This document shows, in pieces, positions 19,000 through 28,104 of a stretch of DNA of 64,000 bases. The stretch is from assembly GCF_000586555.1 (NCBI RefSeq), contig NZ_AZUC01000009.1:1-64000 (forward strand), written 5' to 3'. Origin of the DNA: Sporosarcina sp. D27. Its GTDB lineage: Bacteria; Bacillota; Bacilli; Bacillales_A; Planococcaceae. The notes below the pieces were generated by a model that saw only the letters and a list, made by a program, of their open reading frames with translations, had not been told where the DNA came from and did no database searches. Position 1 is the stretch's first letter. Each line of letters starts with the position of its first letter. The position numbers and the translations under genes are program-made.

Positions 19000-19408
19000 C
19001 GTTATATTACAGACGACTACTAAAGTCACATTTTTCATCATTTCCTTGTTCTCGATTCATATCTTCTTTGCTGGCCATTTCGCTCCGGGTGGAGGATTTG
19101 TCGGAGGCCTGCTAACGACGGGTGCGATTGTTTTACTATTACTTGCATTCGATCTTGAAACGGTACAAGCTACACTGCCCTTCAATTTCACGATTGTGAT
19201 TGGTGTCGGTTTACTTCTTTCATTAGGAACAGCAGCTGGATCCATTTTGTTCAACGTTCCCTTTTTCACACATGCATTTGCACATTTCGATTTACCGCTA
19301 TTCGGTGACACTGAACTCCATACAGCCATGATCTTTGACTCTGGCGTGTATCTCGTCGTCGTTGGTGCAGCAATTACAATCATTCAGTCGATTGGAGGGG
19401 ATGAGTAA
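18983..19408 (+). CDS. mrpB: Na+/H+ antiporter subunit MrpB
   Basis: This 141-residue membrane protein has four hydrophobic segments and the family motif HFAPGGGFVGGL (about 31-42). It is an accessory subunit of the hetero-oligomeric Mrp antiporter. AAAGGGG precedes a double ATG at 18983/18986, inside the end of mrpA. Its stop codon overlaps the mrpC start (TAATG). Confidence 0.96.
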   Translation: MMKKNNVILQTTTKVTFFIISLFSIHIFFAGHFAPGGGFVGGLLTTGAIVLLLLAFDLETVQATLPFNFTIVIGVGLLLSLGTAAGSILFNVPFFTHAFAHFDLPLFGDTELHTAMIFDSGVYLVVVGAAITIIQSIGGDE

Positions 19409-19749
19409 TGGAATTGCTCATGGCGATTGTAGCGGGCATTCTATTCACCGCTGCAATTTACTTAATTCTATCCAGAAGTCTGATTAAAGTAATCCTAGGA
19501 ACAGGCTTGTTAAGTCACGGTGCCCATTTATTCATTTTAACAATGGGTGGATTAGGTGGTAGTGCACCTCCAGTCCTTCTAGACGGGGTTACTGAATATG
19601 CAGATCCACTTCCACAAGCTTTAATCTTGACCGCAATTGTTATCAGTTTTGGGGTTACGGCGTTCATATTGGTACTCGCCTACAGAACCTATGCAGTTCA
19701 CAAAACTGATGATTTGAATTCGATGAAAGGAAATGATGAGCATGATTAA
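19408..19749 (+). CDS. mrpC: Na+/H+ antiporter subunit MrpC
   Basis: This 113-residue, three-helix membrane protein is homologous to complex I subunit NuoK. It carries the conserved stretch GTGLLSHGAHLFIL (about 31-44) and PLPQALILTAIVISFG (about 68-83). It is part of the Mrp complex. The start overlaps the mrpB stop, and its 3' end overlaps mrpD by 17 bases. Confidence 0.96.
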   Translation: MELLMAIVAGILFTAAIYLILSRSLIKVILGTGLLSHGAHLFILTMGGLGGSAPPVLLDGVTEYADPLPQALILTAIVISFGVTAFILVLAYRTYAVHKTDDLNSMKGNDEHD

Positions 19750-21223
19750 CCTTCTATTGTTTCCGATCATCATCCCGTTTTTCTTTGCGATTGTACTTCT
19801 GTTTTTCAAAGAACAAGTACGCATCCAGCGAATCCTCACTGTCATTGGACTAAGTGCAAGTATTGCTTCCGCATTTACACTCGTTATGAAAGTGAAACAG
19901 GATGGGATCCAAACACTTACACTCGGGAGCTGGCCCGCTCCCTTCGGCATCACAATGGTTTCGGATATGTTTTCTGCGTTACTCGTAACGTCAACATTAG
20001 TGATTACGTTATTAGTGGCCATTTATAGCTTTAGCTCAATTGGTGAAGAGCGGGAACGGTTTTTCTACTATCCTGCCATCCTCTTCATGATTACAGGAGT
20101 GAATGGTGCATTTACGACTGGTGATATTTTTAACATGTTTGTATTTTTTGAGGTATTGCTGATTGCTTCTTACCTGCTCATCGTTCTAGGTGGAGAGAAG
20201 AGACAGCTTCGCGAATCTATTAAGTACATACTTGTAAATGTCATTTCTTCTGCTTTCTTTGTCATTACAGTTGCGTATTTGTACTCTATCGTCGGAACGC
20301 TCAATATGGCGGATATCGGTCAGAAGATTGCAGATATCGGTCAGCCTGGAATCGTTTCAGTAATTGGTGTTCTATTGTTGCTCGTATTCGGGATTAAAGC
20401 AGGAATCTTCCCACTCTACTTCTGGATGCCTGGATCATACGCTGCACCTCCTGTCCCGATTCTCGCATTGTTTGGTGCGTTACTGACTAAAGTCGGTGTG
20501 TATGCCATCACACGTACCTATACACTATTTTTCGTCAATGACCTTGCGTTTACGCACACCATTTTAATGGTACTCTCATTGCTCACAATTGTTGCGGGAT
20601 GCATTGGGGCACTTGCCTATTTCGATTTGAAACAGATTATCATTTACAATATTTTAATTGCGATTGGCGTTATACTGTTCGGAGTCTCTATGATGAACGA
20701 AGCTGGGATGCAAGGTGCCGTTTTCTACCTGATTCATGACATGCTCATTAAAGGGGCATTGTTCCTAATAATCGGGATTATGATTTATGTTACAGGGACG
20801 TCCAATCTACGAGAAATGGGTGGACTTATTAAAACCCATGCACCACTTGGCTGGCTATTTCTCATTGCTGCCTTCGGTCTAGCTGGTATTCCCCCGCTAA
20901 GCGGTTTTGTTGGGAAGTTGCTAATTGTTCAAGGTGGATTTGAACATGGGCAGTTATTCGGAACGATTGTCATCCTCGCTTCTAGCCTGGTTGTCCTACT
21001 ATCGGTCATCCGAATATTCATTTATGCGTTTTGGGGAGAGCCGGTTGCGTTACAACCAACGAACCGTAAAACCTATAAGCACATGATGTTCCCTGCCGTA
21101 ATTCTAGTAGCTCTGTCCGTTTTATACGGAGTCGGAACTGAGTGGATTTTCCCGTACGTATCTGATGCAGCTCATGTGCTGCTCGATCCGTCGAGTTATA
21201 TAAACGCCGTGTTAAAGGAGTAG
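19733..21223 (+). CDS. mrpD: Na+/H+ antiporter subunit MrpD
   Basis: This 496-residue subunit is the second large NuoM/N-like proton-channel component. It has about 14 helices and the ion-path lysines in the GIKAGIFPLYFWMPGSY segment and the LTKVGVYAITR segment. It pairs with MrpA for cation/proton exchange. The start could be the ATG at 19733 or the in-frame ATG at 19742, both downstream of AAAGGAAA. It overlaps mrpC and is followed six bases later by mrpE. Confidence 0.96.
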   Translation: MMSMINLLLFPIIIPFFFAIVLLFFKEQVRIQRILTVIGLSASIASAFTLVMKVKQDGIQTLTLGSWPAPFGITMVSDMFSALLVTSTLVITLLVAIYSFSSIGEERERFFYYPAILFMITGVNGAFTTGDIFNMFVFFEVLLIASYLLIVLGGEKRQLRESIKYILVNVISSAFFVITVAYLYSIVGTLNMADIGQKIADIGQPGIVSVIGVLLLLVFGIKAGIFPLYFWMPGSYAAPPVPILALFGALLTKVGVYAITRTYTLFFVNDLAFTHTILMVLSLLTIVAGCIGALAYFDLKQIIIYNILIAIGVILFGVSMMNEAGMQGAVFYLIHDMLIKGALFLIIGIMIYVTGTSNLREMGGLIKTHAPLGWLFLIAAFGLAGIPPLSGFVGKLLIVQGGFEHGQLFGTIVILASSLVVLLSVIRIFIYAFWGEPVALQPTNRKTYKHMMFPAVILVALSVLYGVGTEWIFPYVSDAAHVLLDPSSYINAVLKE

Positions 21224-21229
21224 ATCACG

Positions 21230-21709
21230 TTGGCATTTCAAATACTGCTTAACTTTTTCATCGCAATTACGTGGGTGCTCATCACGGCGTCTTTCACCCC
21301 TTCTACATTTATAATCGGTTATATCATTGGATTACTACTGCTCATACTCACAAGGCGTTTTTACAAAAATCGCTTGTATGTAGATCGACTATGGGCTTGC
21401 GTAAAATTGACATGCATCTTCTTTAAGGAACTAATCCTGTCAAATATCTCCGTTGCAATGCTTGTGTTAAAACCCAAGCTGCAATTACAGCCGATGATTT
21501 TCGCGATGCCTACTGTTCTTGAAAAAGACTGGGAAATTACGTTACTTGCTAGTTTGATTACATTGACACCTGGTACAATTGTTATACATGTTTCGGATGA
21601 TCAACGGACGCTGTACGTTCATGCAATTGACGTGGATGATGTTGAAGAAGCCATCAATTCCATTAAACAATCATTCGAAAATGCCATCTTGGAGGTGAGC
21701 AGGACATGA
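21230..21709 (+). CDS. mrpE: Na+/H+ antiporter subunit MrpE
   Basis: This 159-residue protein has an N-terminal membrane region (two to three helices, to about residue 75) and a cytosolic C-terminal part containing TLTPGTIVIHVSDD, the MrpE family signature. It uses a TTG start behind AAAGGAG. The mrpF start overlaps its stop (ATGA). Confidence 0.95.
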   Translation: MAFQILLNFFIAITWVLITASFTPSTFIIGYIIGLLLLILTRRFYKNRLYVDRLWACVKLTCIFFKELILSNISVAMLVLKPKLQLQPMIFAMPTVLEKDWEITLLASLITLTPGTIVIHVSDDQRTLYVHAIDVDDVEEAINSIKQSFENAILEVSRT

Positions 21710-21987
21710 AGATATTCATATGGATTAGCTTAATCATCATCTTCTTATCCATGCTCGGCACGCTTGTTCGAGTATTCAAAGGCCCCTCAACTCCAGACCG
21801 GCTTATCGCTTTAGATGGAATCGGTGTGATGCTGATTTCAATAATCGCGTTGCTGTCAATTGTATTTGATACAATATTTTTCATTGATGTGATTTTGCTC
21901 ATTGCGATTATGTCCTTCATCGGGACTGTATCGTTCTCGAAGTTCATCGAGAAAGGGGCGATTATAGACCGTGATACTCATCGCTAA
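21706..21987 (+). CDS. mrpF: Na+/H+ antiporter subunit MrpF
   Basis: This 93-residue, three-helix membrane protein has the family segment VRVFKGPSTPDRLIALDGIG (about 22-41). It is a small structural subunit of the Mrp complex. It is translationally coupled on both sides: the start overlaps the mrpE stop and its end overlaps mrpG by 17 bases. Confidence 0.95.
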   Translation: MKIFIWISLIIIFLSMLGTLVRVFKGPSTPDRLIALDGIGVMLISIIALLSIVFDTIFFIDVILLIAIMSFIGTVSFSKFIEKGAIIDRDTHR

Positions 21988-22336
21988 CATTATTATTGCT
22001 TTGTTCATACTTGTAGGCGTCTTCTTCACTGTTGTCACTGTTGTAGGGGTTCTCCGATTACCTGATGTGTACACACGAGCGCATGCCGCATCAAAAAGTG
22101 CGACTCTCGGTGTTCTAGGAATCCTGATTGGGGTGTTCCTTCACTTCTGGTGGATTAAAGGACATTTCAGTATTCAGCTATTACTAGGTAGTGTTTTCTT
22201 ATTCATCACGTCGCCTGTTGGTGGGCACTTAATGAGCCGTGCCGCTTATATGTCTGGCGTAAAACCGACAGAACTGACGGTTGGGGACGATCTTCAAGAA
22301 GCCATCGGTGAACAGAAATCTCATGAAGAGGACTAA
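21971..22336 (+). CDS. mrpG: Na+/H+ antiporter subunit MrpG
   Basis: This 121-residue membrane protein has three helices and the family motif GVLRLPDVYTRAHAASKSATLG (about 26-47), then an acidic hydrophilic tail. It is the last subunit of the complete seven-gene operon. The GTG start lies inside the mrpF coding end behind AAAGGGGCG. A strong terminator follows within three bases of the stop. Confidence 0.95.
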   Translation: MILIANIIIALFILVGVFFTVVTVVGVLRLPDVYTRAHAASKSATLGVLGILIGVFLHFWWIKGHFSIQLLLGSVFLFITSPVGGHLMSRAAYMSGVKPTELTVGDDLQEAIGEQKSHEED

Positions 22337-22338
22337 AC

Positions 22339-22378
22339 AAAAAGACGCAGTGTCCCAAATCGGACGCTGCGTCTTTTT
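22339..22378. terminator. Terminator of the mrp operon
   Basis: The arms AAAGACGCAGTGTCC and GGACGCTGCGTCTTT (about 22341-22375) have A/T runs on both sides. It ends mrp and can also stop transcription of the convergent Gly/Tyr-rich gene. Confidence 0.92.
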
Positions 22379-22383
22379 GTTGT

Positions 22384-22641
22384 TTACCAATATCCATATG
22401 GGCTGTAATAAGGTTGGTAGTAGTATGGATAATAGCCGTATGGGGGATACCCTCCATATGGTGGGTATCCTCCGTAGCCTCCTCCGTATCCGTAAGGTGA
22501 AATTGCACTACCGAGAAAGCTACCGAATAATCCACCAAGAAAAGGTCCGCCGAAGCTGTTTCCAAATCCGCCTCCGCCGTAGCCTCTACCTCCTCCGTAA
22601 CCTCTTCCACCACCATAGTTATTTCCTCTATATCGTGACAT
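22384..22641 (-). CDS. Small Gly/Tyr/Pro-rich repeat protein, coat-like
   Basis: This 85-residue low-complexity protein has an Arg/Gly-rich start with repeated GYGGG units (8-26), a short hydrophobic glycine-rich centre (about 30-46), and a Tyr/Pro-rich tail of GYPPYG-type repeats ending in YGYW. No enzyme domain is present. Composition resembles spore-coat or matrix proteins of Bacillales; that role is inferred. A strong AAAGGGGGAG precedes the ATG and the gene ends at a terminator, which supports real coding. Confidence 0.7.
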   Translation of the reverse strand: MSRYRGNNYGGGRGYGGGRGYGGGGFGNSFGGPFLGGLFGSFLGSAISPYGYGGGYGGYPPYGGYPPYGYYPYYYQPYYSPYGYW

Positions 22642-22703
22642 GTTACTCCCCCTTTCCCACTTATCTTATTCATTGGGCAAAGGTAGGGGTAGGCTGACAC
22701 CTA

Positions 22704-24218
22704 TTACGCTTCAGAGGAGTCTTCAGCTAAACGCTCAATAAACGTAGCTAATGTTCTTGTCATGGCCCCTGTTGCACCTTTAGGTCCAAGTGCATGAGGT
22801 GCATCCGCTTCAGACGTACCTGCGATATCCAAGTGGATCCAAGGTGTATCTCCTACGAATTCTCCAACGAATCCACCACCAAAGATCATATGACCATCAC
22901 GACCTGGTGAGTTATTAAGGTCCGCTACTTCGCTCTTACGAAGACGCTTTTTATCACTTTCAGTTAACGGCAAACGCCAAACGAATTCTCCTGTTTCTAC
23001 AGAAGCTTCCATGAAATCTTCGAAGAATGCTTCGTTGTTCGTCAATGCTCCAGTTTTGTCTTTACCAAGAGCAACGATTACTCCGCCAGTGAGTGTTGCA
23101 ATGTCAATTAGATAATTTGCACCTGATTGTTTTGCATAGGTCACAGCGTCTGCCAATACGAGGCGTCCTTCAGCGTCCGTGTTCAACACTTCAATCGTTT
23201 TTCCTGACAGCGATGTAATGACATCGTCCGGTTTGAATGCATCCCCTGAAACCATGTTGTCGGTAGAAGCAATGACAGCGATTACGTTTTTTGCAGGTCG
23301 AAGTTCACCGATGATTTGCATTGCACCGAATACAGCTGCAGCACCACCCATGTCCCCTTTCATGCCAACCATGCCTTCACGAGGCTTCAACGAGTATCCG
23401 CCTGTATCGTACGTAATTCCCTTACCAACGAGACCAACTACATCTGTCCAGTCCGCGTTGCCGCCAGCGTATTTAAGGACAATCAGACGTGGTTCCTCTA
23501 CTGATCCTTTGTTGACAGCAAGAATCGCCCCCATACCGAGTTCTTCCATTTCTTTTTTACCGAGAACTTCGATTTCAAACCCGTATTTTTCAGCCAACAT
23601 TTCACCATGCTCCGCCATCTTAACTGCAGTTAAAATATTTGGAGGTGTGTTAACGAGGGTACGAGCCGAATTGACAGCTACTGCATGTACATGGCCTACT
23701 TCTACTGCCGCTTTCAGTTCATCCTCATCTGCTGTGCTGAGTAGTTCAATCGTTTCGAATTCAAAATCTTTCTCGTTCGAAGTCGTTTTGTAATCGGCAA
23801 ATTGGTAGCTTCCTAACACTAGCCCTTGTAGAGAGGCAAATGCTATGTCATCAGCTTCAAGTTCTTCTGTTGTGAAGGAATCTACCCAAATGGAAACGCT
23901 TTCTGATTTCATCGATCTAAGCTCTTTTCCAACCTTAGAGAATACTTCAAGCAACCCTTGGTCTGTTAACTTTTTAGATGCTCCAAGACCGATGAAAACA
24001 ACTCGCTTGAACGTGCTTTCGCCCATAGATGGCAGCTTAGTGACTGCATTGAGTTCCGTCTTTACATCGCCTGTTTTAACCCAATCCGTTAACTTCCCAT
24101 TGAATGTGTCATTTATGACTTTCCAATTTGTATTGTTTTCTGGATGTTCAGGAACACCGATCACAACCACGTCAAGATTGGTCTCCGTAATCTGTTTGTT
24201 TGTAATGATAGTTTTCAT
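22704..24218 (-). CDS. pepA: Leucyl aminopeptidase (M17, PepA/YuiE)
   Basis: This 504-residue cytosolic metallopeptidase removes N-terminal residues, preferring leucine. It has an N-terminal macro-like domain (to about 170) and a C-terminal catalytic domain containing the M17 signature NTDAEGRL (about 349-356), plus GKGITYDTGGYSLKP (metal-binding Lys/Asp region). The usual family size is about 500. GAGGAGG sits before the ATG on the minus strand. The position between mrp and yuiD fits yuiE. Confidence 0.95.
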   Translation of the reverse strand: MKTIITNKQITETNLDVVVIGVPEHPENNTNWKVINDTFNGKLTDWVKTGDVKTELNAVTKLPSMGESTFKRVVFIGLGASKKLTDQGLLEVFSKVGKELRSMKSESVSIWVDSFTTEELEADDIAFASLQGLVLGSYQFADYKTTSNEKDFEFETIELLSTADEDELKAAVEVGHVHAVAVNSARTLVNTPPNILTAVKMAEHGEMLAEKYGFEIEVLGKKEMEELGMGAILAVNKGSVEEPRLIVLKYAGGNADWTDVVGLVGKGITYDTGGYSLKPREGMVGMKGDMGGAAAVFGAMQIIGELRPAKNVIAVIASTDNMVSGDAFKPDDVITSLSGKTIEVLNTDAEGRLVLADAVTYAKQSGANYLIDIATLTGGVIVALGKDKTGALTNNEAFFEDFMEASVETGEFVWRLPLTESDKKRLRKSEVADLNNSPGRDGHMIFGGGFVGEFVGDTPWIHLDIAGTSEADAPHALGPKGATGAMTRTLATFIERLAEDSSEA

Positions 24219-24335
24219 TTGACTACCTCCTCATTTTCATACATTCTTAATTATATACCAATTGAAGAAGAAACGAAAAAAATTCTTCGGTTGCCGGACT
24301 ATTTTTCATAATTATTTTTAACGAGGAGTGCCTAC

Positions 24336-24812
24336 ATGACAATTTTGAGCAATGTGCCACTGTTGGTTGCGCTATTCGGAATTTTTTTCGCACAGTTCGT
24401 AAAGATTCCGATTCATTTTTTACTCACTCGTGAGCTCGATTGGAAGCTAATGACCTCGACAGGAGGCATGCCAAGTTCTCACTCAGCCGCAGTAACTGCA
24501 CTCACAACTGCTATCGCCTTCGAACACGGTCTCGATTCTTCCATGTTTGCGATTTCAGCAATTTTTGCAGTGATTGTCATGTTTGACGCAAGCGGTGTTC
24601 GTTACCAAGCAGGTCAACAAGCCTTGATCATCAACCAGATCCGTGCAGACTTTCAAACATTCGTCAGTGGAACAAAAGGTTGGATTAAGAAAGACGAAGA
24701 ACAAAAGATTGTAGAGCTGAAGACGCTACTCGGTCACAAGCCAAGCGAAGTTTTTGCAGGAGCAGTAACCGGCATCCTGATTTCCGTTCTCACGTATTCA
24801 TTTATCGTATAA
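24336..24812 (+). CDS. yuiD: Divergent PAP2 family membrane protein (YuiD)
   Basis: This 158-residue membrane protein of the DUF212/divergent PAP2 family carries the phosphatase-like motif GGMPSSHSAAVTAL (about 43-56) and DASGVRYQAGQQA (about 88-100). Related PAP2 enzymes hydrolyse lipid phosphates, but activity of this branch is unproven. ACGAGGAG precedes the ATG. It is divergent from pepA and ends at a terminator shared with convergent yuiB. Confidence 0.9.
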   Translation: MTILSNVPLLVALFGIFFAQFVKIPIHFLLTRELDWKLMTSTGGMPSSHSAAVTALTTAIAFEHGLDSSMFAISAIFAVIVMFDASGVRYQAGQQALIINQIRADFQTFVSGTKGWIKKDEEQKIVELKTLLGHKPSEVFAGAVTGILISVLTYSFIV

Positions 24813-24818
24813 AAAAAA

Positions 24819-24842
24819 CGCTCGGGCAACTTTGCCTGAGCG
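24819..24842. terminator. Bidirectional terminator between yuiD and yuiB
   Basis: The 11-bp arms CGCTCGGGCAA and TTGCCTGAGCG (one G-T pair) have eight A and nine T residues flanking them. Confidence 0.93.
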
Positions 24843-24849
24843 TTTTTTT

Positions 24850-25176
24850 TTAAAACATCTGATAACCTTGTTTGCGTAAAAGCTTACTCACAAACCCTGA
24901 AAGGATAGCTCCAACTAGACCGCTTGAAAGAATCACGATGTCGACTGTATGTAACGCCATCAACTTATCTCCGAGCATACTGAATGCATGACCTGATTTC
25001 GTAATATATTCATATGCCTTCACTTCATCAATAATTAAGATGACGACAATCGGGTAGACAATTGCCATGACCCACGACATGCGCAGTAACATGTTAAGCA
25101 AAAAGCCAATCCCGAAAAACATGACTATAAAGATGAGGACTGACAGAATAATCTCTGTAAGTGAAATTGTTCCCAA
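24850..25176 (-). CDS. yuiB: YuiB family membrane protein
   Basis: This protein of about 108 residues has three hydrophobic segments and the conserved stretch FGIGFLLNMLLRMSW. It matches the YuiB family, of unknown function. I start at the TTG at 25176 because a perfect GGAGGT lies seven bases upstream; the in-frame ATG at 25191 would place its first codons in that ribosome site. It lies downstream of the NADH dehydrogenase gene yumB, beyond a terminator. Confidence 0.8.
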   Translation of the reverse strand: MGTISLTEIILSVLIFIVMFFGIGFLLNMLLRMSWVMAIVYPIVVILIIDEVKAYEYITKSGHAFSMLGDKLMALHTVDIVILSSGLVGAILSGFVSKLLRKQGYQMF

Positions 25177-25273
25177 AATGATGACCTCCATTTTCCTTAG
25201 TTCATTTTACCGGATTGTGGCACTTCTTTCAACAGCTTAAACAAGTGTCATGAAGTTGTTGAAAAGTTTAAAA

Positions 25274-25305
25274 AACACTCGTCCTTAAAAAAGGAGACGA
25301 GTGTT
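25274..25305. terminator. Terminator after the type II NADH dehydrogenase gene
   Basis: The arms AACACTCGTC and GACGAGTGTT are flanked by A/T runs on both sides. It ends the minus-strand ndh gene and separates it from yuiB. Confidence 0.88.
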
Positions 25306-25318
25306 TTTCGATTTTGTA

Positions 25319-26536
25319 TTAAAGGAGGTCAAACTTTCCTTTTTTAAATGTAAGACCAGCCCCACCGATTAAGTAAAGGGCACGGTTGTCGACCATTTTC
25401 TTCATGAAGGATGCTTTCTTACCTGTCATCTTCTTACCGAAAGCAACTCCAATCGCATCGTTAGAACCAAGTGAAGCTATGCTCCCTTTCAAGTCCGGAA
25501 CGAATGCTTGAGTCGGTTGACCTTTCATAAGAGCGATCAAGTTATTTGCACACATGTCTCCTTGCTGCATCGCGATTTGAGCAGTTGGAGGGTATGGACG
25601 GTTGATTTCTTCGTTAATCATCAATGCACAGTCACCCACGATGAAGACATCGTCGAATCCTGGAGCACGTAGATCTTTTTCTACTTTAACGCGCGCACGC
25701 ATGTTTTCGATGCCTGTCTCTTCGATCAAACGGTTACCACGGACACCTGCTGCCCATACAACTGTACCAGCTTCGATGAATTCAAATTCGTCGTCGCCTT
25801 TTTTCAGTTTAACACCTTCAGGAGTCGCTTCAACAACTGGTGTACCTATTGAGAATTCGATTCCTTTAGATTTCAATTGTCGAACTGCGTATTCAACCAA
25901 TTCAGGGTCAAATCCTGGAAGGACCATAGGAGCTGCTTCTACACAAAGTACTTTTACTTTGTCAGCAGGTACATCGAACTCTTCACAAAGTTCCGGAATA
26001 CGATCTCCGAGTTCACCAAGGAATTCGATGCCTGTAAATCCAGCGCCTCCGACAATAATAGTTAAACGGCTGTCTGCTTTCACTTCTTCAAGAGACCATG
26101 TCGCAAACTGATATTCAATATGCTCACGAATTTGACGTGCTGCCTTTACGTTTGCAATCGAAAGTGCATACTTATCAAGACCTTGGATTCCGAATGTTTC
26201 TCCTTCAAATCCAAGTCCGATGACTAAGTAATCATATGTATGCTGTCCAGCTGATGAGGTAACCATTTTAGCTTTAACATCGATTGCTTCAACTTCAGCT
26301 TTCACAAATTTCACTTTGTCTTGCTGAATAACACGGCTAATCGGATAACGAACTTGTTCAGGCTTCAATGTACCTGCTGCAGCTTCATGAAGCCAAGTAG
26401 ATTCATAGTGGTAATCATTTTTGTTAATAAGGATAATTTCAGCATCGTCTACGCCTAGAGATTTCTGTAGATTTACAACGGTTGCTAATCCACCATATCC
26501 AGCACCTAAAACGAGGATTGTAGGTCTTTTTTTCAC
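25319..26536 (-). CDS. yumB: Type II NADH dehydrogenase (YumB-like)
   Basis: This protein of about 405 residues is a pyridine nucleotide-disulphide oxidoreductase of the NDH-2 group, which passes electrons from NADH to menaquinone at the membrane without pumping protons. It has the FAD-binding GAGYGGL near the N-terminus, an NADH-binding [15 protein letters not shown] in the middle, and FIVGDCA...[11 protein letters not shown] toward the C-terminus. I chose the GTG at 26536 because the product then matches YumB length and starts [11 protein letters not shown], although the AAGGTGG site is 11 bases away. A longer form from GTG 26587 cannot be excluded. Confidence 0.92.
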   Translation of the reverse strand: MKKRPTILVLGAGYGGLATVVNLQKSLGVDDAEIILINKNDYHYESTWLHEAAAGTLKPEQVRYPISRVIQQDKVKFVKAEVEAIDVKAKMVTSSAGQHTYDYLVIGLGFEGETFGIQGLDKYALSIANVKAARQIREHIEYQFATWSLEEVKADSRLTIIVGGAGFTGIEFLGELGDRIPELCEEFDVPADKVKVLCVEAAPMVLPGFDPELVEYAVRQLKSKGIEFSIGTPVVEATPEGVKLKKGDDEFEFIEAGTVVWAAGVRGNRLIEETGIENMRARVKVEKDLRAPGFDDVFIVGDCALMINEEINRPYPPTAQIAMQQGDMCANNLIALMKGQPTQAFVPDLKGSIASLGSNDAIGVAFGKKMTGKKASFMKKMVDNRALYLIGGAGLTFKKGKFDLL

Positions 26537-26630
26537 GGGAATCGGTTCCACCTTTTCTTGTATGATGTGCCGGTTTGTAAAAATCACGTAATTCCTACAA
26601 TCCAGCGTTTATTATTTATATTCCTCATTC

Positions 26631-26659
26631 ATAGTAGCCTTTTTGACCTGCTATTTCAA
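26631..26659 (-). promoter_or_regulatory. Candidate promoter of the NADH dehydrogenase gene
   Basis: On the minus strand, -35 TTGAAA (26654-26659) and -10 TACTAT (26631-26636) have a 17-base spacer. The rest of the gap 26660-26798 is AT-rich with no coding frame and no recognisable Rex-type operator. Confidence 0.6.
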
Positions 26660-26798
26660 TAGCTTATTAGGAATATAATCGGACATATTGAAATAACTTC
26701 ATAGTGTCTCCATAAACTCGTAAAAAAATTCCAACAAACGGAACGATTCCCCTACAAATTGGTTGACGTGACTAATTTCTGTGAAATCATAAGAAAAA

Positions 26799-26840
26799 TC
26801 TCTTGAAGGAGTCATGTTCTAATCCATGCCCTTCAAGAGA
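26799..26840 (-). terminator. Terminator of the HesB/IscA gene
   Basis: A perfect 11-bp stem (TCTCTTGAAGG 26799-26809 with 26830-26840) and a 20-base loop are followed on the minus strand by TTTTTCTT. It lies about 55 bases after the yutM stop. Confidence 0.8.
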
Positions 26841-26894
26841 CCTTATTTAAGCATTCGTAAATTGCAAATAGAACAAAACGATTTTTAGGGAGTA

Positions 26895-27260
26895 TCAATC
26901 ACAACTTGCAGGATTTCCCGCTTTCTTCGCTGTTCTGAATGACGTCCCACAGCCACAAGAAGCAATGGCGTTTGGATTTTCGATGGTGAACCCACCACCC
27001 ATTAATGATTCTTTATAGTCGATTTCTGTACCTGCTAATATATCCGTATCCTCAGAAGACACGACAATCTTTACTCCGTGCAATTCCAAAAGCTGATCTG
27101 ACGCATGCTGTTCTGTATCAAATCCCATTCCGTACGTAAGACCACTGCAGCCTCCACCGTTGACAGAAACACGTAGAAAAGATCCTTGCTCCCCATTATG
27201 CTCCATCATTTCTTTCACTCGGTAGGCAGCTGCTTCAGATAAGTTGAGTAGTTGTGTCAT
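26895..27260 (-). CDS. yutM: HesB/IscA-type iron-sulfur carrier (YutM/ErpA-like)
   Basis: This 121-residue A-type carrier binds Fe-S clusters and delivers them to target proteins. The three conserved cysteines are Cys38 (GGGCSG) and Cys102/Cys104 (SCGCG). The normal family length is 110-120; here the C-terminal tail carries one more Cys at 120. GGAGGG precedes the ATG on the minus strand. It is divergent from the DUF2225 gene and works in the same pathway as the suf operon at 46.5-51.8 kb and yutI. Confidence 0.94.
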   Translation of the reverse strand: MTQLLNLSEAAAYRVKEMMEHNGEQGSFLRVSVNGGGCSGLTYGMGFDTEQHASDQLLELHGVKIVVSSEDTDILAGTEIDYKESLMGGGFTIENPNAIASCGCGTSFRTAKKAGNPASCD

Positions 27261-27340
27261 CTATATCCCTCCTAAGTAATATCAATCATATCAATGTTGT
27301 AAATTGTAATGCAATGAAACCCACTTGTTCTATAAAGTTT

Positions 27341-27349
27341 TGCTATAAT
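27341..27349 (+). promoter_or_regulatory. Extended -10 promoter for the DUF2225 gene
   Basis: TGCTATAAT is a perfect extended -10, 30 bases before the ATG. The -35 region is poor, which is usual for extended -10 promoters. Confidence 0.55.
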
Positions 27350-27379
27350 AGGTAAGGAAGCACGAAAGGATGGTGCAGC

Positions 27380-28057
27380 ATGGAAGTTACCCCATTTTAT
27401 GACAAAAAGATAGTATGCTTGAATTGTAAAGAAGCTTTCACAACGACTCGTATTCGTTCTCGTTTTGCAAGGGTTGCTTCTACGGATAGTGATTTCAAAC
27501 CCAATTATGTGGACAGCGATGTGAATCCACTGTTCTATAATATCGCTGTATGTCCATCGTGCGGTTTCTCGTTCACAGATGATTTTGCACCCTATTTTGC
27601 ACCTGGAGCGAAAGAACAAATAGCTTCAGTCATTACCGCTGGTTGGAAACCCCATTCACTAGGTGGTGAGCGCACTATTGAAGATGCCATCGCTGCTTAC
27701 AAGCTAGGCTATTTAAGTGCAATGGTAAAAAAAGAAAAATCACTTACAACAGCTGGAATTACGCTGAGGACCGCTTGGCTCTATCGAATCATGAAAAACG
27801 AGGAAGAAGAGCAGCGTTTTTTAACACTTGCACGAAATTTGTATGAAGAAGCTTATTCAGCAGACGATCACGTCGGTACCCAAATGTCAGAATTGCGTGT
27901 TCTCTACATGATTGCGGAGTTGTCATGGCGTGTGGGTGATCGTGATAAAGCTGTTCTATACTTCTCGAAGATTATTGAGGCGCAGAGAACTTCCACTGAA
28001 CCTCAGCTTATAGAAATGGCAAAAGAGCGCTGGCGAGAAATACGAGAAGAAAAATAA
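27380..28057 (+). CDS. DUF2225 family protein with zinc-ribbon-like CxxC pairs
   Basis: This 225-residue cytosolic protein has two CxxC pairs near the N-terminus (CLNC at 14-17 and CPSC at about 58-61), which could hold a zinc ion. A helical, TPR-like C-terminal part follows. The family is common in Firmicutes and has no assigned function. AAAGGATGG lies before the ATG. It is divergent from yutM and convergent with yutI. Confidence 0.85.
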   Translation: MEVTPFYDKKIVCLNCKEAFTTTRIRSRFARVASTDSDFKPNYVDSDVNPLFYNIAVCPSCGFSFTDDFAPYFAPGAKEQIASVITAGWKPHSLGGERTIEDAIAAYKLGYLSAMVKKEKSLTTAGITLRTAWLYRIMKNEEEEQRFLTLARNLYEEAYSADDHVGTQMSELRVLYMIAELSWRVGDRDKAVLYFSKIIEAQRTSTEPQLIEMAKERWREIREEK

Positions 28058-28059
28058 AA

Positions 28060-28088
28060 CAGGAACGGACACATGAGGCCCGTTCCTG
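28060..28088 (-). terminator. Terminator of yutI
   Basis: The nine-base arms CAGGAACGG and CCGTTCCTG are followed on the minus strand by TTTTATTTTT. The plus side lacks a T run, so it is effective mainly for yutI. Confidence 0.75.
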
Positions 28089-28104
28089 CGAAGCCAAATG
28101 GCCC

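Noticed and set aside
22206..22700. Minus-strand frame of about 164 codons across mrpG end and the Gly/Tyr-rich gene
   Set aside because: It spans a terminator and overlaps two better-supported genes; composition looks like a frame-shifted reading of the repeat protein.
23179..23793. Plus-strand open frame of about 204 codons opposite pepA
   Set aside because: It is fully antisense to the leucyl aminopeptidase gene, has no ribosome site, and its translation is Ser/Thr/Pro-rich low-complexity typical of an antisense shadow.
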